Shown here one piece after another: positions 46,701-56,196 of a stretch of 64,000 bases of DNA (position 1 is the first letter of the stretch; every line of letters begins with the position of its first letter). A model generated the notes under the pieces. It was not told the origin of the DNA. It did not search any database and saw only the letters and a program-made list of their open reading frames with translations. Origin of the DNA: Noviherbaspirillum sp. Root189 (GTDB lineage: Bacteria; Pseudomonadota; Gammaproteobacteria; Burkholderiales; Burkholderiaceae_D); the NCBI RefSeq assembly GCF_001428545.1, contig NZ_LMHZ01000013.1:1217-65216 (forward strand). Reading direction: 5' to 3'. The translations under genes were made by a program, and so were the position numbers.

Positions 46701-47701
46701 TTGATGCCGAGTCCGGCAGCTTCCTTGTTGACTGCGCCAATCAGGTCCTTGCCGATACGGCCTTCCATATCCTTCTGGACCGGCAACAGCGCCTTGCGCC
46801 ATTCAGCACGATCCTTGTCGTTCAGCACGTAGATTTCAGTCTTGCCGGATTTCTTGACGGCTTCCATGGCGGAATCGTTTTCCTGCTGTGCGATTGCGTT
46901 CGCATAACGGGTAGATTCTTTCATCGCACCTTCCAGTGCGGAGCGGATGTCGGCCGGCAGGCCATCCCAGAATTTCTTGTTGACGATGACCGCGTAGCCC
47001 AGGTAGCCATGGTTGGATACTGTCACATGCTTCTGCACTTCGTGCATCTTTTGCGTGTACAGATTGGACGGCGGGTTCTCCGTACCGTCGACGATGCCTG
47101 TCTGGAGCGCTTGATACACTTCGGAGAATGCCATCACCTGCGGGTTGGCGCCCAGCGCCCGCATCTGTACATCAAGCACCTTGGACGACTGGATACGCAT
47201 CCTTAAGCCCTTGAAGTCGGCCGGCGTCCTGAGCGGCTTGTTGGCCGACATCACCTTGAAGCCGTTGTCCCAGTAAGCCAGTCCGGTAATGCCCTTGGAC
47301 TCCAGTTTTTTGAACAGGTCCTTGCCGATCGGGCCTTCCGTCACGCGGTACAGCACCTCCTTGGTCGGGAAAATATAGGGCAGATCGAATATTTCGAATT
47401 CCTTGACCCCCAGCGGACCAAACTTGGCCAGCGACGGTGCCAGCATTTGCACCGCACCCAGTTGCAGGGCTTCGAGCTCCTCCTTGTCTTTGTACAAAGT
47501 GCTATTCGGATACACCTCTACCTTTACCCGACCTTTGGTTGCCTTTTCGGCAAGCGCCTTGAAGCGGTCGGCGGCCTTGCCTTTTGGCGTGTCATTTGCC
47601 ACCACATGACTGAATTTGATGACAATCGGCGCCTGCGCAAAGGCATTGGCGCTGACTACCGCAGCCACGCCAAGGCCCAGGAAGAGGGCTTTGAATTTCA
47701 T
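46697..47701 (-). CDS. dctP: TRAP transporter C4-dicarboxylate-binding protein DctP
   Basis: 334 aa from ATG 47701 (MKFKALFLGLGVAAVVSANAFA signal peptide), with GGAG seven bases upstream; the frame is open 76 codons further but not family-like. DctP fold: IVIKFSHVVANDTPKGKAAD, VQMLAPSLAKFGPLGVKEFE and RIQSSKVLDVQMRALGANPQ with the ligand arginine region. Periplasmic binding of succinate/malate/fumarate. The membrane subunits DctQ and DctM are absent here. Divergent from the sensor kinase dctB. Its stop lies at the edge of a MITE-like element. Confidence 0.9.
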   Translation of the reverse strand: MKFKALFLGLGVAAVVSANAFAQAPIVIKFSHVVANDTPKGKAADRFKALAEKATKGRVKVEVYPNSTLYKDKEELEALQLGAVQMLAPSLAKFGPLGVKEFEIFDLPYIFPTKEVLYRVTEGPIGKDLFKKLESKGITGLAYWDNGFKVMSANKPLRTPADFKGLRMRIQSSKVLDVQMRALGANPQVMAFSEVYQALQTGIVDGTENPPSNLYTQKMHEVQKHVTVSNHGYLGYAVIVNKKFWDGLPADIRSALEGAMKESTRYANAIAQQENDSAMEAVKKSGKTEIYVLNDKDRAEWRKALLPVQKDMEGRIGKDLIGAVNKEAAGLGIK

Positions 47702-47876
47702 GTATGTCTCCAGTTGAGCGGAAATAAATCCTTTGCAATCCATGTGTGCATTCTGTTGAGAGCCCAGAAGGGTTACAAGTGTGGATAACCACAAGCTTAG
47801 TGCACGTCGCGAAGCGCCTGCGACATGCACTAAACTGTCAATATCGTCGCACTTCTCAATTGCTGCCTGACACCAC

Positions 47877-49937
47877 GTGCCCATGATACGCAAGCGCCTC
47901 ACACAGAAATTCAGCGTCGTTTTCCCCACCCGGCGCCAGGCATGGCGCTGGCTTTTACCGATTCTGCTGGTATTGCTGTTCCTGTCGACGCTGCTGTGGC
48001 TACCCTGGCAGACGCAACGGATGGAAGCCAGCGAGCGCCAGGAGCAGTTGATCGCCGATACGCTATGGGTCGAGCAGACGATCCGTTTTCAGCTCGGTCG
48101 CCATGAAGAAAATCTGCGCCAGATCGCTTCCGAAATCCTGGCCGGCCATCTGACTGAACCGCGGCTGCGGGAACGGCTCGGAACGCTTGTCCGGACCAAT
48201 CGAGAACTGACCCGCATTGTCCAGTTCGACAGCCAGGGCCGCATGGTGCTGTCGACCGATGATGAGCCGCTCTCGCTCAAGGACCTGTCACCGGAATCGC
48301 GTCTCGCATCCGAAAACGCACGCAAGTCGCAAGATCCGCAGTACGCGCAACCCGCATCGGGCTCGAACTCGACAGGTCCTGCCACGCTTGACTATCACGT
48401 GCCGCTGCAGTCAGGGAACGATTACCTCGGCGAACTGGTGGCCAGCTATTCGATACCGAGCATCCTCAGTGAAATGGTGCCCTGGTGGTTTGCGCAGGAC
48501 AATGAAATCAGCCTGACCGACCAGGACGACAATGTCATTGAGCAGCGTGCAGCCGGCGGCCCCGGCCGTAACGTTTATACCCACCAGCGCGCGCTGGACT
48601 TGCCAGGTGTCGTGCTTACCCTGCGCACCAACAGCGTCAAGGGCGAACCCAAGCTGCTGCCCAGCCTGCTGGTCGGTTCGGTGATTACGCTGTCGCTCGG
48701 ATTGCTCTGGAGCCTATGGGCGCTGTGGCGCGACATCAACCGGCGGCTCGCCGCCGAAGGTGCACTTCGGCAGCAGGTGGCGTTCCGTACCGCCATGGAG
48801 AATTCACTGATGACCGGACTACGGGCGCGCGACCTGAATGGCCGTATTACCTATGTCAACCCGGCATTCTGCCGCATGGTCGGCATTCCTGCTGAACAAC
48901 TGGTCGGCAAGCTGCCGCCGATGCCTTACTGGGCGCCCGAATCAATAGACGAATACAACCATCGTTTTACGAAGGTACTGGCCGGAACCGCCACACCGCA
49001 GTTCGAAACGATTTTTCAGCGCGCCAACGGCGAGCGCTTTCCGGTTCTGATTTTCGAGTCCGCACTGGTGGACGACAGCGGGCGGCAAACCGGATGGATG
49101 GGATCGATCCTGGACATCTCCGACCGCAAGCAGGTCGAAGACCTGAACCGGCGCCAGCAGGAAAAGCTGCAGGCCAGCGCGCGGTTGGCCACGATGGGTG
49201 AAATTGCGTCGACACTGGCCCATGAACTCAACCAGCCGCTGGCCGCCATTTCAAGTTACACCACCGGCGCGCTGAACCTGATCGACAGGCATGCCGACCA
49301 TCCCGAGCAACTGGATCTGTCGATGCTGAAGCCGGCGCTGGAAAAGGCCGGCAACCAAGCCCAGCGCGCCGGCCACATCATCCGCAGCGTGCATACGTTC
49401 GTCAAGCGCAGGGAACCAAGCCGCGAGCCGGTGACCGTGCAGGCGCTGCTCGACAACGTATTGCCGCTAGTCGAACTGCAGGCGCGCCAGTTCTTCGTCG
49501 CCACGCAAACCGAGCTCGATGCCGATCTTCCGCCAGTGCTGGCGGACCGCGTGATGCTGGAGCAGGTGTTGCTCAACCTGACGCGCAACGCGATCGAGGC
49601 GATGCAGAATATTCCGCCCGAACGCCGTATCCTGCGCATCGTGGCCGAACGGGATGCCGTTACCGGATCGCAGCCCAACGTGGTCATCGCGGTTATCGAC
49701 AACGGCCACGGTATTCCACAGGAAGTCTCCGAGCGATTGTTCTCACCCTTCTTTTCGACCAAGGCAGAGGGCATGGGCATGGGCCTGAACATCTGTCGTA
49801 CCGCCGTCGAGTTCCACGGCGGTAAACTGCTTCATGCGGATAATCCGGGTGGCGGCACGATTTTCCGCTTCAGCTTGCCGATATTGACTGAGGGGATGCC
49901 AGTTGCGGGAGATTCGGCGATAATCAGCGAAAGCTGA
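47877..49937 (+). CDS. dctB: C4-dicarboxylate-type sensor histidine kinase with PAS domain
   Basis: 686 aa. Membrane helix at about 23-44 (WRWLLPILLVLLFLSTLLWL), a periplasmic sensing region of about 215 residues, second helix about 261-284, PAS domain about 300-420 (NSLMTGLRARDLNGRITYVN), then the kinase: TMGEIASTLAHELNQPLAAI with the phosphorylated His, N box RNAIEAM, DNGHGI and GMGMGLNICRTAVEFHGG. Divergent from dctP and followed by the response regulator, so dicarboxylate sensing (DctS type) is likely. ATG at 47883 is an equal start. Confidence 0.88.
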   Translation: MPMIRKRLTQKFSVVFPTRRQAWRWLLPILLVLLFLSTLLWLPWQTQRMEASERQEQLIADTLWVEQTIRFQLGRHEENLRQIASEILAGHLTEPRLRERLGTLVRTNRELTRIVQFDSQGRMVLSTDDEPLSLKDLSPESRLASENARKSQDPQYAQPASGSNSTGPATLDYHVPLQSGNDYLGELVASYSIPSILSEMVPWWFAQDNEISLTDQDDNVIEQRAAGGPGRNVYTHQRALDLPGVVLTLRTNSVKGEPKLLPSLLVGSVITLSLGLLWSLWALWRDINRRLAAEGALRQQVAFRTAMENSLMTGLRARDLNGRITYVNPAFCRMVGIPAEQLVGKLPPMPYWAPESIDEYNHRFTKVLAGTATPQFETIFQRANGERFPVLIFESALVDDSGRQTGWMGSILDISDRKQVEDLNRRQQEKLQASARLATMGEIASTLAHELNQPLAAISSYTTGALNLIDRHADHPEQLDLSMLKPALEKAGNQAQRAGHIIRSVHTFVKRREPSREPVTVQALLDNVLPLVELQARQFFVATQTELDADLPPVLADRVMLEQVLLNLTRNAIEAMQNIPPERRILRIVAERDAVTGSQPNVVIAVIDNGHGIPQEVSERLFSPFFSTKAEGMGMGLNICRTAVEFHGGKLLHADNPGGGTIFRFSLPILTEGMPVAGDSAIISES

Positions 49938-50042
49938 TGCCGCCTGCGTTGCTTCATTCAATGCGACGGCTGCTGCGCACACTTGACAGGATGTCCATGC
50001 ATTCCGCATCACGGCAAATCCTGCGCGACCGGAAGGGACTGC

Positions 50043-50633
50043 ATGCTGCATATTGTCGACGATGAAGAAGTGATACGCGATTCGCTGGAATGGCTCGCGC
50101 AGTCCCGTGCCATTTCCGTTGCCACGTATGACAGCGGCGCAGCCTTCCTTGCGGTACTCGACAAATTCAGCAGTTTCGATCCACAGGGTGAATGCGTTCT
50201 GCTTGATGTGCGAATGCCGGATATGAGTGGCGCCGCCCTGTTCGACCTGCTGACGACGCGCGGCCTGACGCAGCGGATGCCCGTCATCTTCCTGACCGGC
50301 CATGGCGATGTCCCGATGGCGGTCGACACGCTTAAGCGCGGGGCCTTCGATTTTTTTGAAAAGCCGTTCAACGACAACAATCTGATGGATCGGATCGAAG
50401 AAGCCCTGGCGGCTTCCCGCGAAGCCGGCGCCATCGCCAAAGTACATGACCGGCTGGCCACGCTGTCGGCGCGCGAACGTGAAGTGCTGGACCTGATCCT
50501 GGCCGGCAAGATGAACAAGGTGATCGCCGACGAACTTGGCATCAGCATGCGAACGGTCGAAGTACACCGTGCACACATCTTCGACAAGATGAACGTCAAG
50601 ACCGCGGTCGAACTGGCGAGGCTGCTGAAGTAA
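50043..50633 (+). CDS. dctR: LuxR/FixJ-type response regulator, partner of DctB
   Basis: 196 aa from ATG 50043 (MLHIVDDEEVIRDSLEWLAQ), with AAGGG upstream. Receiver domain with IVDDEE acids, phosphoacceptor Asp in CVLLDVRMPDMSG, Thr in IFLTGHGD and Lys in FEKPF. C-terminal LuxR helix-turn-helix LSAREREVLDLILAGKMNKV then GISMRTVEVHRAHIF. Its lack of an AAA+ domain means it acts on sigma-70 promoters, unlike rhizobial DctD. Probably activates dctP. Confidence 0.9.
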   Translation: MLHIVDDEEVIRDSLEWLAQSRAISVATYDSGAAFLAVLDKFSSFDPQGECVLLDVRMPDMSGAALFDLLTTRGLTQRMPVIFLTGHGDVPMAVDTLKRGAFDFFEKPFNDNNLMDRIEEALAASREAGAIAKVHDRLATLSAREREVLDLILAGKMNKVIADELGISMRTVEVHRAHIFDKMNVKTAVELARLLK

Positions 50634-50788
50634 GCGGGCGAACGCGATTTCTGCCGGACTGGACCAGACGTCACTCCATCACTCCGGGCTGCGCAGCAAT
50701 ACATCAAGGATCGCATAGGGGAAATCCGCTACAGCGGCGCAATGGAATCCTCGGTAACATTCCGGTTTAGCCTTGCTTTCCCTCTTTC

Positions 50789-51679
50789 ATGTCCATCGCC
50801 ACCATCCTGTTTCCCGACTTCGCGCTGATCCTGCTGGGTTTCCTGCTTATGCGCTTTACCGATTGGGGAACCCCGTTCTGGAGCGGCCTGGAAAAGCTGA
50901 TCTATTATTTCCTGTTTCCCGCCCTGCTGTTCTATTCCACGGCGCGCACCCCATTTGACTTCGCCACGACTGGCAAGATGCTGCAGGTCGCGCTGCTGAC
51001 TCTCACGGGGGGCATTGCACTTGGCTGGCTAGCCAAACCTTTATTTACCGTCCCGCCGATGATGTTCGAGTCCGGCGTGCAGACGGCATTTCGCTTTAAT
51101 TCGTATATCGCCCTGGCCATCGCTTCCCGGCTTGCCGGTGAAAAGGGAACCACGCTGATGGCGTTGATCATTGGTTTTGCGGTCCCGCTATGCAATATGG
51201 CAGCGGTCCATGCGCTGGTCAGCAAAGGCGGCGGCCTGCTGAAAGAAATGGTCCGGAACCCGCTGCTGATGGCGACCGCAAGTGGCATGGCTTTCAACTT
51301 TGCCGGTCTCCAGATACCGGAAATTGTCGGCGCGACGCTGTCCCGCATGGCCAACGCATCGATTGCCGTTGGCCTGATCGCGGTCGGCGCCGGGCTGCGC
51401 ATGTCGGGACTGCGGGAAGCCAAAGGCATGGCGCTCTATTTCACTGCGGTCAAACTGCTGGCGCTGCCGGCGATTGCATTGATGCTGGGCCGCTGGATGG
51501 GCCTTCCCGCGCTGCAGTTGCAGATTGTCGTGATGTTTGCGGCGCTGCCTACCGCATCGAGTGCCTATGTCCTGGCGGCCCGCATGGGCGGCAATGGACC
51601 TTTCGTGGCCTTCCTGATTTCGGGCGGAACCGTGCTGTCGGCTTTGACCCTGCCAATCTGGCTCAGCCTCTCACGCTGA
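50789..51679 (+). CDS. AEC-family transporter
   Basis: 296 aa with ten membrane helices in two halves. The auxin efflux carrier (AEC) pattern is seen in ALILLGFLLMRFTDWG, FRFNSYIALAIASRLAGEKG and TASSAYVLAARMGGNG near the C-terminus. Family members export or import organic acids such as malate or malonate. The nearby dicarboxylate genes make an organic acid plausible, but there is no operon link. Confidence 0.85.
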   Translation: MSIATILFPDFALILLGFLLMRFTDWGTPFWSGLEKLIYYFLFPALLFYSTARTPFDFATTGKMLQVALLTLTGGIALGWLAKPLFTVPPMMFESGVQTAFRFNSYIALAIASRLAGEKGTTLMALIIGFAVPLCNMAAVHALVSKGGGLLKEMVRNPLLMATASGMAFNFAGLQIPEIVGATLSRMANASIAVGLIAVGAGLRMSGLREAKGMALYFTAVKLLALPAIALMLGRWMGLPALQLQIVVMFAALPTASSAYVLAARMGGNGPFVAFLISGGTVLSALTLPIWLSLSR

Positions 51680-51705
51680 TATCGTCCGGGCGTACAAAAG
51701 ATTGC

Positions 51706-52815
51706 TTACAACTGCAACCTGCCCTGCTCCAGCGCCCAGGCCACATGTTCGCGCACCATATCGGATGGATGGGTGGCGCGGGTCTGCAAGGCGGTAATGA
51801 GGGGTGCGGCCTGCCCGGGGTGATCAGCCGATACCTCGCGCAGGGCATTGCCGAGCCCGACAGCCAGATTCCTCAGCCATCGCTCATGCCCGATGCGCCG
51901 GATCGGACTGCCCTCAAGACGGCGGTTGAACTCGTCCTCCTCCCACGCAAACAGCTCGGCCAGCGTGGCGGCGTCCAGCCCGTTACGCACATCGAAGTCG
52001 GGCAAGCTCGAACGCTGGGCAAATTTGTTCCATGGGCATACCAGCTGACATTCATCGCAACCGTAAATGCGGTTACCGATCAAGGGACGCAGTTCCACCG
52101 GGATGCTGCCTTTGAGTTCGATCGTCAGATAGGAAATGCAGCGCCTGGCATCAAGGCGATAGGGACCGAGGATAGCCTGAGTCGGGCAAATATCGATACA
52201 GGCGCTGCACTGTCCGCAATGGGAGGTGACTGGGGCATCGACCGGCAGTGGCAAATCCGTGAACAGTTCGCCAAGAAAGAACATTGATCCGGCGTCGCGA
52301 TTGAGTAACAGCGTATGCTTGCCGCGCCAGCCTATGCCCGACTTTTCGGCCAGCGCCACTTCCATGACCGGCGCCGAGTCGGTAAAGACACGATAGCCGA
52401 AGTCGCCGATTTCTCCTCGTATGCGGTCGGCAAGTTGCTGGAGTCGCGAGCGCAACACCTTGTGATAGTCGCGCCCGCGTGCGTAGACCGAGACCGTGGC
52501 ATTCGCCGCTTGACGGGCGTGGCGCTCTTCGCGGTCGCGCCACTCGTCGCCGGCATCCTGCGGCAGGTAATTCATGCGTGCAGTGATGATCCGCAGCGTA
52601 CCCGGCACCAGTTCGTCAGGGCGGGCGCGCTTCATTCCATGGCTTGCCATATAATCCATGTCGCCGTGATGCCCCGCGTCAAGCCATGCCTGTAACCCGG
52701 CCTCTTCTTGTGACAAGTCGACACCGGCAATGCCGATTTCCGCAAAGCCGAGCTCGCGCCCCCATGCTTTGATAGTCAGCGCCAGTGTGGCCAGATTGTT
52801 ATCAGGTACGGTCAT
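51706..52815 (-). CDS. queG: Epoxyqueuosine reductase QueG
   Basis: 369 aa from ATG 52815 (MTVPDNNLATLALTIKAWGR); the longer frame adds 55 non-conserved residues. Two [4Fe-4S] clusters: CGQCSACIDICPTQAI and CDECQLVCPW, with the cobalamin-binding region KSGIGWRGKHTLLLN and a C-terminal HEAT-like part. Reduces epoxyqueuosine to queuosine in tRNA with a cobalamin cofactor. Divergent from tsaE across about 98 bases. Confidence 0.93.
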   Translation of the reverse strand: MTVPDNNLATLALTIKAWGRELGFAEIGIAGVDLSQEEAGLQAWLDAGHHGDMDYMASHGMKRARPDELVPGTLRIITARMNYLPQDAGDEWRDREERHARQAANATVSVYARGRDYHKVLRSRLQQLADRIRGEIGDFGYRVFTDSAPVMEVALAEKSGIGWRGKHTLLLNRDAGSMFFLGELFTDLPLPVDAPVTSHCGQCSACIDICPTQAILGPYRLDARRCISYLTIELKGSIPVELRPLIGNRIYGCDECQLVCPWNKFAQRSSLPDFDVRNGLDAATLAELFAWEEDEFNRRLEGSPIRRIGHERWLRNLAVGLGNALREVSADHPGQAAPLITALQTRATHPSDMVREHVAWALEQGRLQL

Positions 52816-52913
52816 GACAAGGAAGTTTGCGCGATCGCGGGCGGGATGCAGATCCGGGACGGCATTTACGCCGCCACCATTGGAAACCAACGATAAAAGA
52901 GCCATTTTACGAG

Positions 52914-53399
52914 ATGCGGCAGTTTCACACTCATTTGCATGACGAAGCCGGCACCGCAGCCCTTGGCGCGGCGTTCGCACGCGCGCTGGCGCCGGGCCTG
53001 ACGATCTACCTGCACGGCGACCTAGGCGCCGGCAAAACTGCTTTCACCCGGGCGCTGCTGCACGCCGCCGGACATGCCGGACATGTCAAAAGTCCTACGT
53101 ATACCCTGGCCGAGCCCTACACCGTGAAGATCGGCGGACAGACTGTCGACATCATTCATTTTGATCTGTACCGGCTTGCCAGCCCGCAGGAATTTCTGGA
53201 AGCGGGTTTTCGCGAACATTTCAACGAACATTCGATTTGCATCATCGAGTGGCCTGAAAAGGCCGAAAAGGTGTTGCCGATGCCAGACATAAACATGCAT
53301 TTAAGCATTTCCGGCGAAGGTCGTGATATAAAATGTGAAGCCTTGTCCGACCAGGGTTTTCAATGTCTCGATCGTCTGAAATTTGCGCCAAACCTGTGA
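52914..53399 (+). CDS. tsaE: tRNA threonylcarbamoyladenosine biosynthesis ATPase TsaE
   Basis: 161 aa from ATG 52914 (MRQFHTHLHDEAGTAALGA). Walker A GDLGAGKTAFTRALL, switch region SPTYTLAEPY, Walker B-like DIIHFDLYRL and IIEWPEKAEKVLP near the C-terminus. Drives the TsaBD complex for t6A37 synthesis. The end overlaps amiC by 37 bases. The ribosome binding site is weak. Confidence 0.92.
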   Translation: MRQFHTHLHDEAGTAALGAAFARALAPGLTIYLHGDLGAGKTAFTRALLHAAGHAGHVKSPTYTLAEPYTVKIGGQTVDIIHFDLYRLASPQEFLEAGFREHFNEHSICIIEWPEKAEKVLPMPDINMHLSISGEGRDIKCEALSDQGFQCLDRLKFAPNL

Positions 53400-54724
53400 C
53401 TTCCCCCGCGAAATCACGACGTCGCCGCACAATTCTCAAAGCCGGCGGCACACTTTTCCTCTCCGTTTTTTCTCCGCTGCCTTCGCACGCTGCCCAGATC
53501 ATGGCGGTTCGCGTGTGGCCGGCCGAAGAGTACACGCGGGTGACACTGGAAAACGACACCCACCTGAAAACCAGCCATTTCATCATCAAGGACCCGGAAC
53601 GCCTGGTCGTCGACATCGAAGGGCTGGAACTCAACCCCACACTCAAGCAGCTGGTCGCCAAGATCCAGTCGAATGATCCCTATATCAAGCAGGTGCGGGT
53701 CGGACAAAATCGCCCGAATGTCGTGCGCCTCGTGTTCGACCTGAAGGAAGAAGTCAATCCCCAGGTGTTTACCCTGGCGCCGGTCGGCGAGTACAAGCAC
53801 CGACTGATTTTCGACCTCTATCCGGTCAATCCGGTCGACCCGATTGCCGCGTTGATCAACAAGGGCGAGTGGAATCGCGAACCTCCGGCCGAGGTCTTGC
53901 CGCCACTAGCGGAAGCCAAACCCGAATTCAATCCTTTGCCGCAGACCGCACCAGGCGATGTCGCGCTGCCAAAACCCGAGCCAAAGGCGGAACTCGACAA
54001 GCCGTCCGCGTTGACGCGCATGATTACGATTGCTCTCGATCCTGGACATGGCGGCGAAGACCCTGGCGCCCTGGGCCGCGCCGGCAGCCGTGAAAAAGAT
54101 GTCGTACTGGCAATTGCCAAACGCCTCAAGGCCAAGATCGAAGGCCAGCCCAACATGCGGGTAATGCTGACACGCGATGGCGACTTCTTTGTGCCGCTGC
54201 ATGTCCGCGTCCAAAAGGCCCGCAAGGTACAGGCTGACCTGTTCGTGTCCATCCACGCCGATGCGTGGGTGGAACCGACCGCACGCGGGTCGTCGGTCTT
54301 TGTGCTCTCCGAAAAAGGCGCGTCGTCAACGGCAGCCCGCTGGCTGGCCAACAAGGAAAACGCCGCCGACCTGATCGGCGGCGTCAATATCAAGACCCAG
54401 GACCGGCAACTCGCCAGGGTGCTGCTGGACCTGTCGACGACCGCGCAAATCAATGACAGCCTCAAGATCGGCAAGGCCGTGCTGCAAGAGATCAGCGGCA
54501 TCAACCGCCTGCACAAGCCGGCGGTGGAACAGGCTGGCTTCGCGGTGTTGAAAGCACCGGATATCCCCAGCATCCTGATCGAAACGGCATTCATCTCCAA
54601 TCCGGAAGAAGAAGCCAAGCTGACCGATGACGCGTACCAGGATCAGATGGCCAATGCTGTGTTGAAGGGTATCCAGAAATATTTCGCCCGCAACCCGCCG
54701 CTCGCTAAAAGCCGGATGATGTGA
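53363..54724 (+). CDS. amiC: N-acetylmuramoyl-L-alanine amidase AmiC
   Basis: 453 aa. A twin-arginine signal (KSRRRRTILKAGGTLFLSV, cleavage near 43), AMIN domain (50-150, VRVWPAEEYTRVTLENDTHL), Pro-rich linker, then the zinc amidase domain (about 215-445) with IALDPGHGGEDPGALGRAG, ADLFVSIHADAW and SILIETAFISNPEEE providing His, His and Glu ligands. Splits peptidoglycan at the septum after Tat export. The 5' end overlaps tsaE, so translation is coupled. Confidence 0.92.
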   Translation: MSRSSEICAKPVTSPAKSRRRRTILKAGGTLFLSVFSPLPSHAAQIMAVRVWPAEEYTRVTLENDTHLKTSHFIIKDPERLVVDIEGLELNPTLKQLVAKIQSNDPYIKQVRVGQNRPNVVRLVFDLKEEVNPQVFTLAPVGEYKHRLIFDLYPVNPVDPIAALINKGEWNREPPAEVLPPLAEAKPEFNPLPQTAPGDVALPKPEPKAELDKPSALTRMITIALDPGHGGEDPGALGRAGSREKDVVLAIAKRLKAKIEGQPNMRVMLTRDGDFFVPLHVRVQKARKVQADLFVSIHADAWVEPTARGSSVFVLSEKGASSTAARWLANKENAADLIGGVNIKTQDRQLARVLLDLSTTAQINDSLKIGKAVLQEISGINRLHKPAVEQAGFAVLKAPDIPSILIETAFISNPEEEAKLTDDAYQDQMANAVLKGIQKYFARNPPLAKSRMM

Positions 54725-54847
54725 TCCGCCCCGCCGGGAAAAGTCGCTTTACGGCAACAACTCTGCTAATCTAAACTAAAGAACGCAAGCCCGCACACCA
54801 GGTTTGCGCCATTCTTTCGCAGTGCATCCTTTGACGAGGCCACACCC

Positions 54848-55354
54848 ATGATGCAAGCCATCGCCAACGTAAACACCGCCACCGCGGCTGACCCGGCGCT
54901 CGCCGCCGATGAATATCTGGCGTTCACGCTGGGCAAGGAAGAGTACGGGATTCAGATCCTGAAGGTCCAGGAACTGCGCGGCTATGAGAATCCGACGCGC
55001 ATCGCCAATGCGCCTGAATTCATCAAGGGCGTGGTCAATCTGCGCGGCATTATCGTGCCTATTGTGGACATGCGCATCAAGCTCAATATCGGTGCGCCGA
55101 CTTATGACCAGTTTACGGTGGTCATCATCCTGAACATTGCGGGTCGCGTGGTCGGCATGGTGGTGGACAGCGTTTCGGATGTCATTACGCTTTCCCCGGG
55201 CCAGGTCAAGCCGGCCCCGGAAATGGGTACTGCGCTCAACACCGATTATCTGATTGGTTTAGGGACCATCGATGAGCGCATGCTGATCCTGGTCGATATC
55301 GACAAGATGATGTCGAGTGCCGAACTGAGCCTGATTGAACAGGCCGGCGTCTGA
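54848..55354 (+). CDS. cheW: Chemotaxis coupling protein CheW
   Basis: 168 aa. CheW beta-barrel pattern: EYLAFTLGKEEYGIQILKVQ, then RIANAPEFIKGVVNLRGIIVPIVDMR, VGMVVDSVSDVITLS and MLILVDIDKMM. Links chemoreceptors to CheA at the membrane arrays. It is isolated from other chemotaxis genes here, so it may serve a separate array or be a scattered paralogue. The Shine-Dalgarno is weak. Confidence 0.9.
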   Translation: MMQAIANVNTATAADPALAADEYLAFTLGKEEYGIQILKVQELRGYENPTRIANAPEFIKGVVNLRGIIVPIVDMRIKLNIGAPTYDQFTVVIILNIAGRVVGMVVDSVSDVITLSPGQVKPAPEMGTALNTDYLIGLGTIDERMLILVDIDKMMSSAELSLIEQAGV

Positions 55355-55357
55355 ACC

Positions 55358-55400
55358 GACATCCCGAGGATGTCAGGGCGCTATCAATAGGGCAGCGCCC
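55358..55400. terminator. Paired hairpins between convergent cheW and dedA
   Basis: GACATCC/GGATGTC (55358-55374) and GGGCGCT/AGCGCCC (55376-55400). Both stems are perfect, but neither has a T-run, so termination here may be weak or Rho-assisted. Confidence 0.4.
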
Positions 55401-55409
55401 GGCGCGCGT

Positions 55410-56051
55410 CTAGCGCCAGACCCGGCGTGACAACTTCCATATCGCGCCGAGGGCAACCGGGATCACCGCTGCGCCGACACCGATCAACACAATGGTGTTG
55501 AGATGATTACGGATGATTGGGATATTGCCGAAGAAATAACCTGCCGCGACCAGACCTATCACCCAAAGCAAGGCTCCCGCAATATTAAATAGCTGAAATT
55601 TGGTGAAGGTCATCATCGACACCCCGGCAACGAAGGGGGCGAAGGTTCGCACTATCGGCACGAAGCGCGCAAGCACGATGGTTTTGCCACCGTGGTTTTC
55701 ATAAAAAGCATGCGTTTTCCGCAATGCATCCTTGTCCAGCCAACGGTAATCATGGGTAAATACTTTTTCACCGATGCCCCTCCCTATCCAGTAGTTGAGG
55801 GTATTGCCGCCGATGGCCGCCACAATGAGCAGCCCCATCAGCAGCCATTCATTCATGGCACCCGTTGCGCAAAATGCACCCGCGATGAAAAGCAGGGAAT
55901 CGCCCGGCAGGAACGGCAACACGACCAGACCGGTTTCACAAAAGACGATGGCAAACAGCACTACGTAAACCAGCGTGCCGTATTGATCAATAATCACGCC
56001 AAGGGACTTATCGATATGCAACATCATATCGAGGAATTGCATCAAATCCAT
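55410..56051 (-). CDS. DedA-family membrane protein
   Basis: 213 aa from ATG 56051 (MDLMQFLDMMLHIDKSLGVI), with GGAG upstream. Core motifs of DedA: FCETGLVVLPFLPGDSLLFIAG, GGNTLNYWIGRGIGEK and FARFVPIVRTFAPFVAG-like ARFVPIVRTFAPFVAGVSMM. Five or six membrane segments. The family includes undecaprenyl-phosphate and phospholipid flippases and maintains the proton motive force. Exact substrate unknown. Confidence 0.88.
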   Translation of the reverse strand: MDLMQFLDMMLHIDKSLGVIIDQYGTLVYVVLFAIVFCETGLVVLPFLPGDSLLFIAGAFCATGAMNEWLLMGLLIVAAIGGNTLNYWIGRGIGEKVFTHDYRWLDKDALRKTHAFYENHGGKTIVLARFVPIVRTFAPFVAGVSMMTFTKFQLFNIAGALLWVIGLVAAGYFFGNIPIIRNHLNTIVLIGVGAAVIPVALGAIWKLSRRVWR

Positions 56052-56196
56052 GCTTTCTCCATCTGAGTTCGGCGCATCATACACCACTGCCTCGTGGAAA
56101 AATAAGAGTTGCGACAAACTCATGCGTCCTTGACTTGTGCCCTATTGCACTAATGGAACGTCCAGTGAAGCGCTGCAGCGACGGTATAATTCCAGC

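Noticed and set aside
47702-47876. Search for a sigma-54 promoter before dctP, expected if it were DctD-regulated
   Set aside because: No -24/-12 match; the response regulator has a LuxR-type domain, not an AAA+ activator domain, consistent with a sigma-70 promoter.
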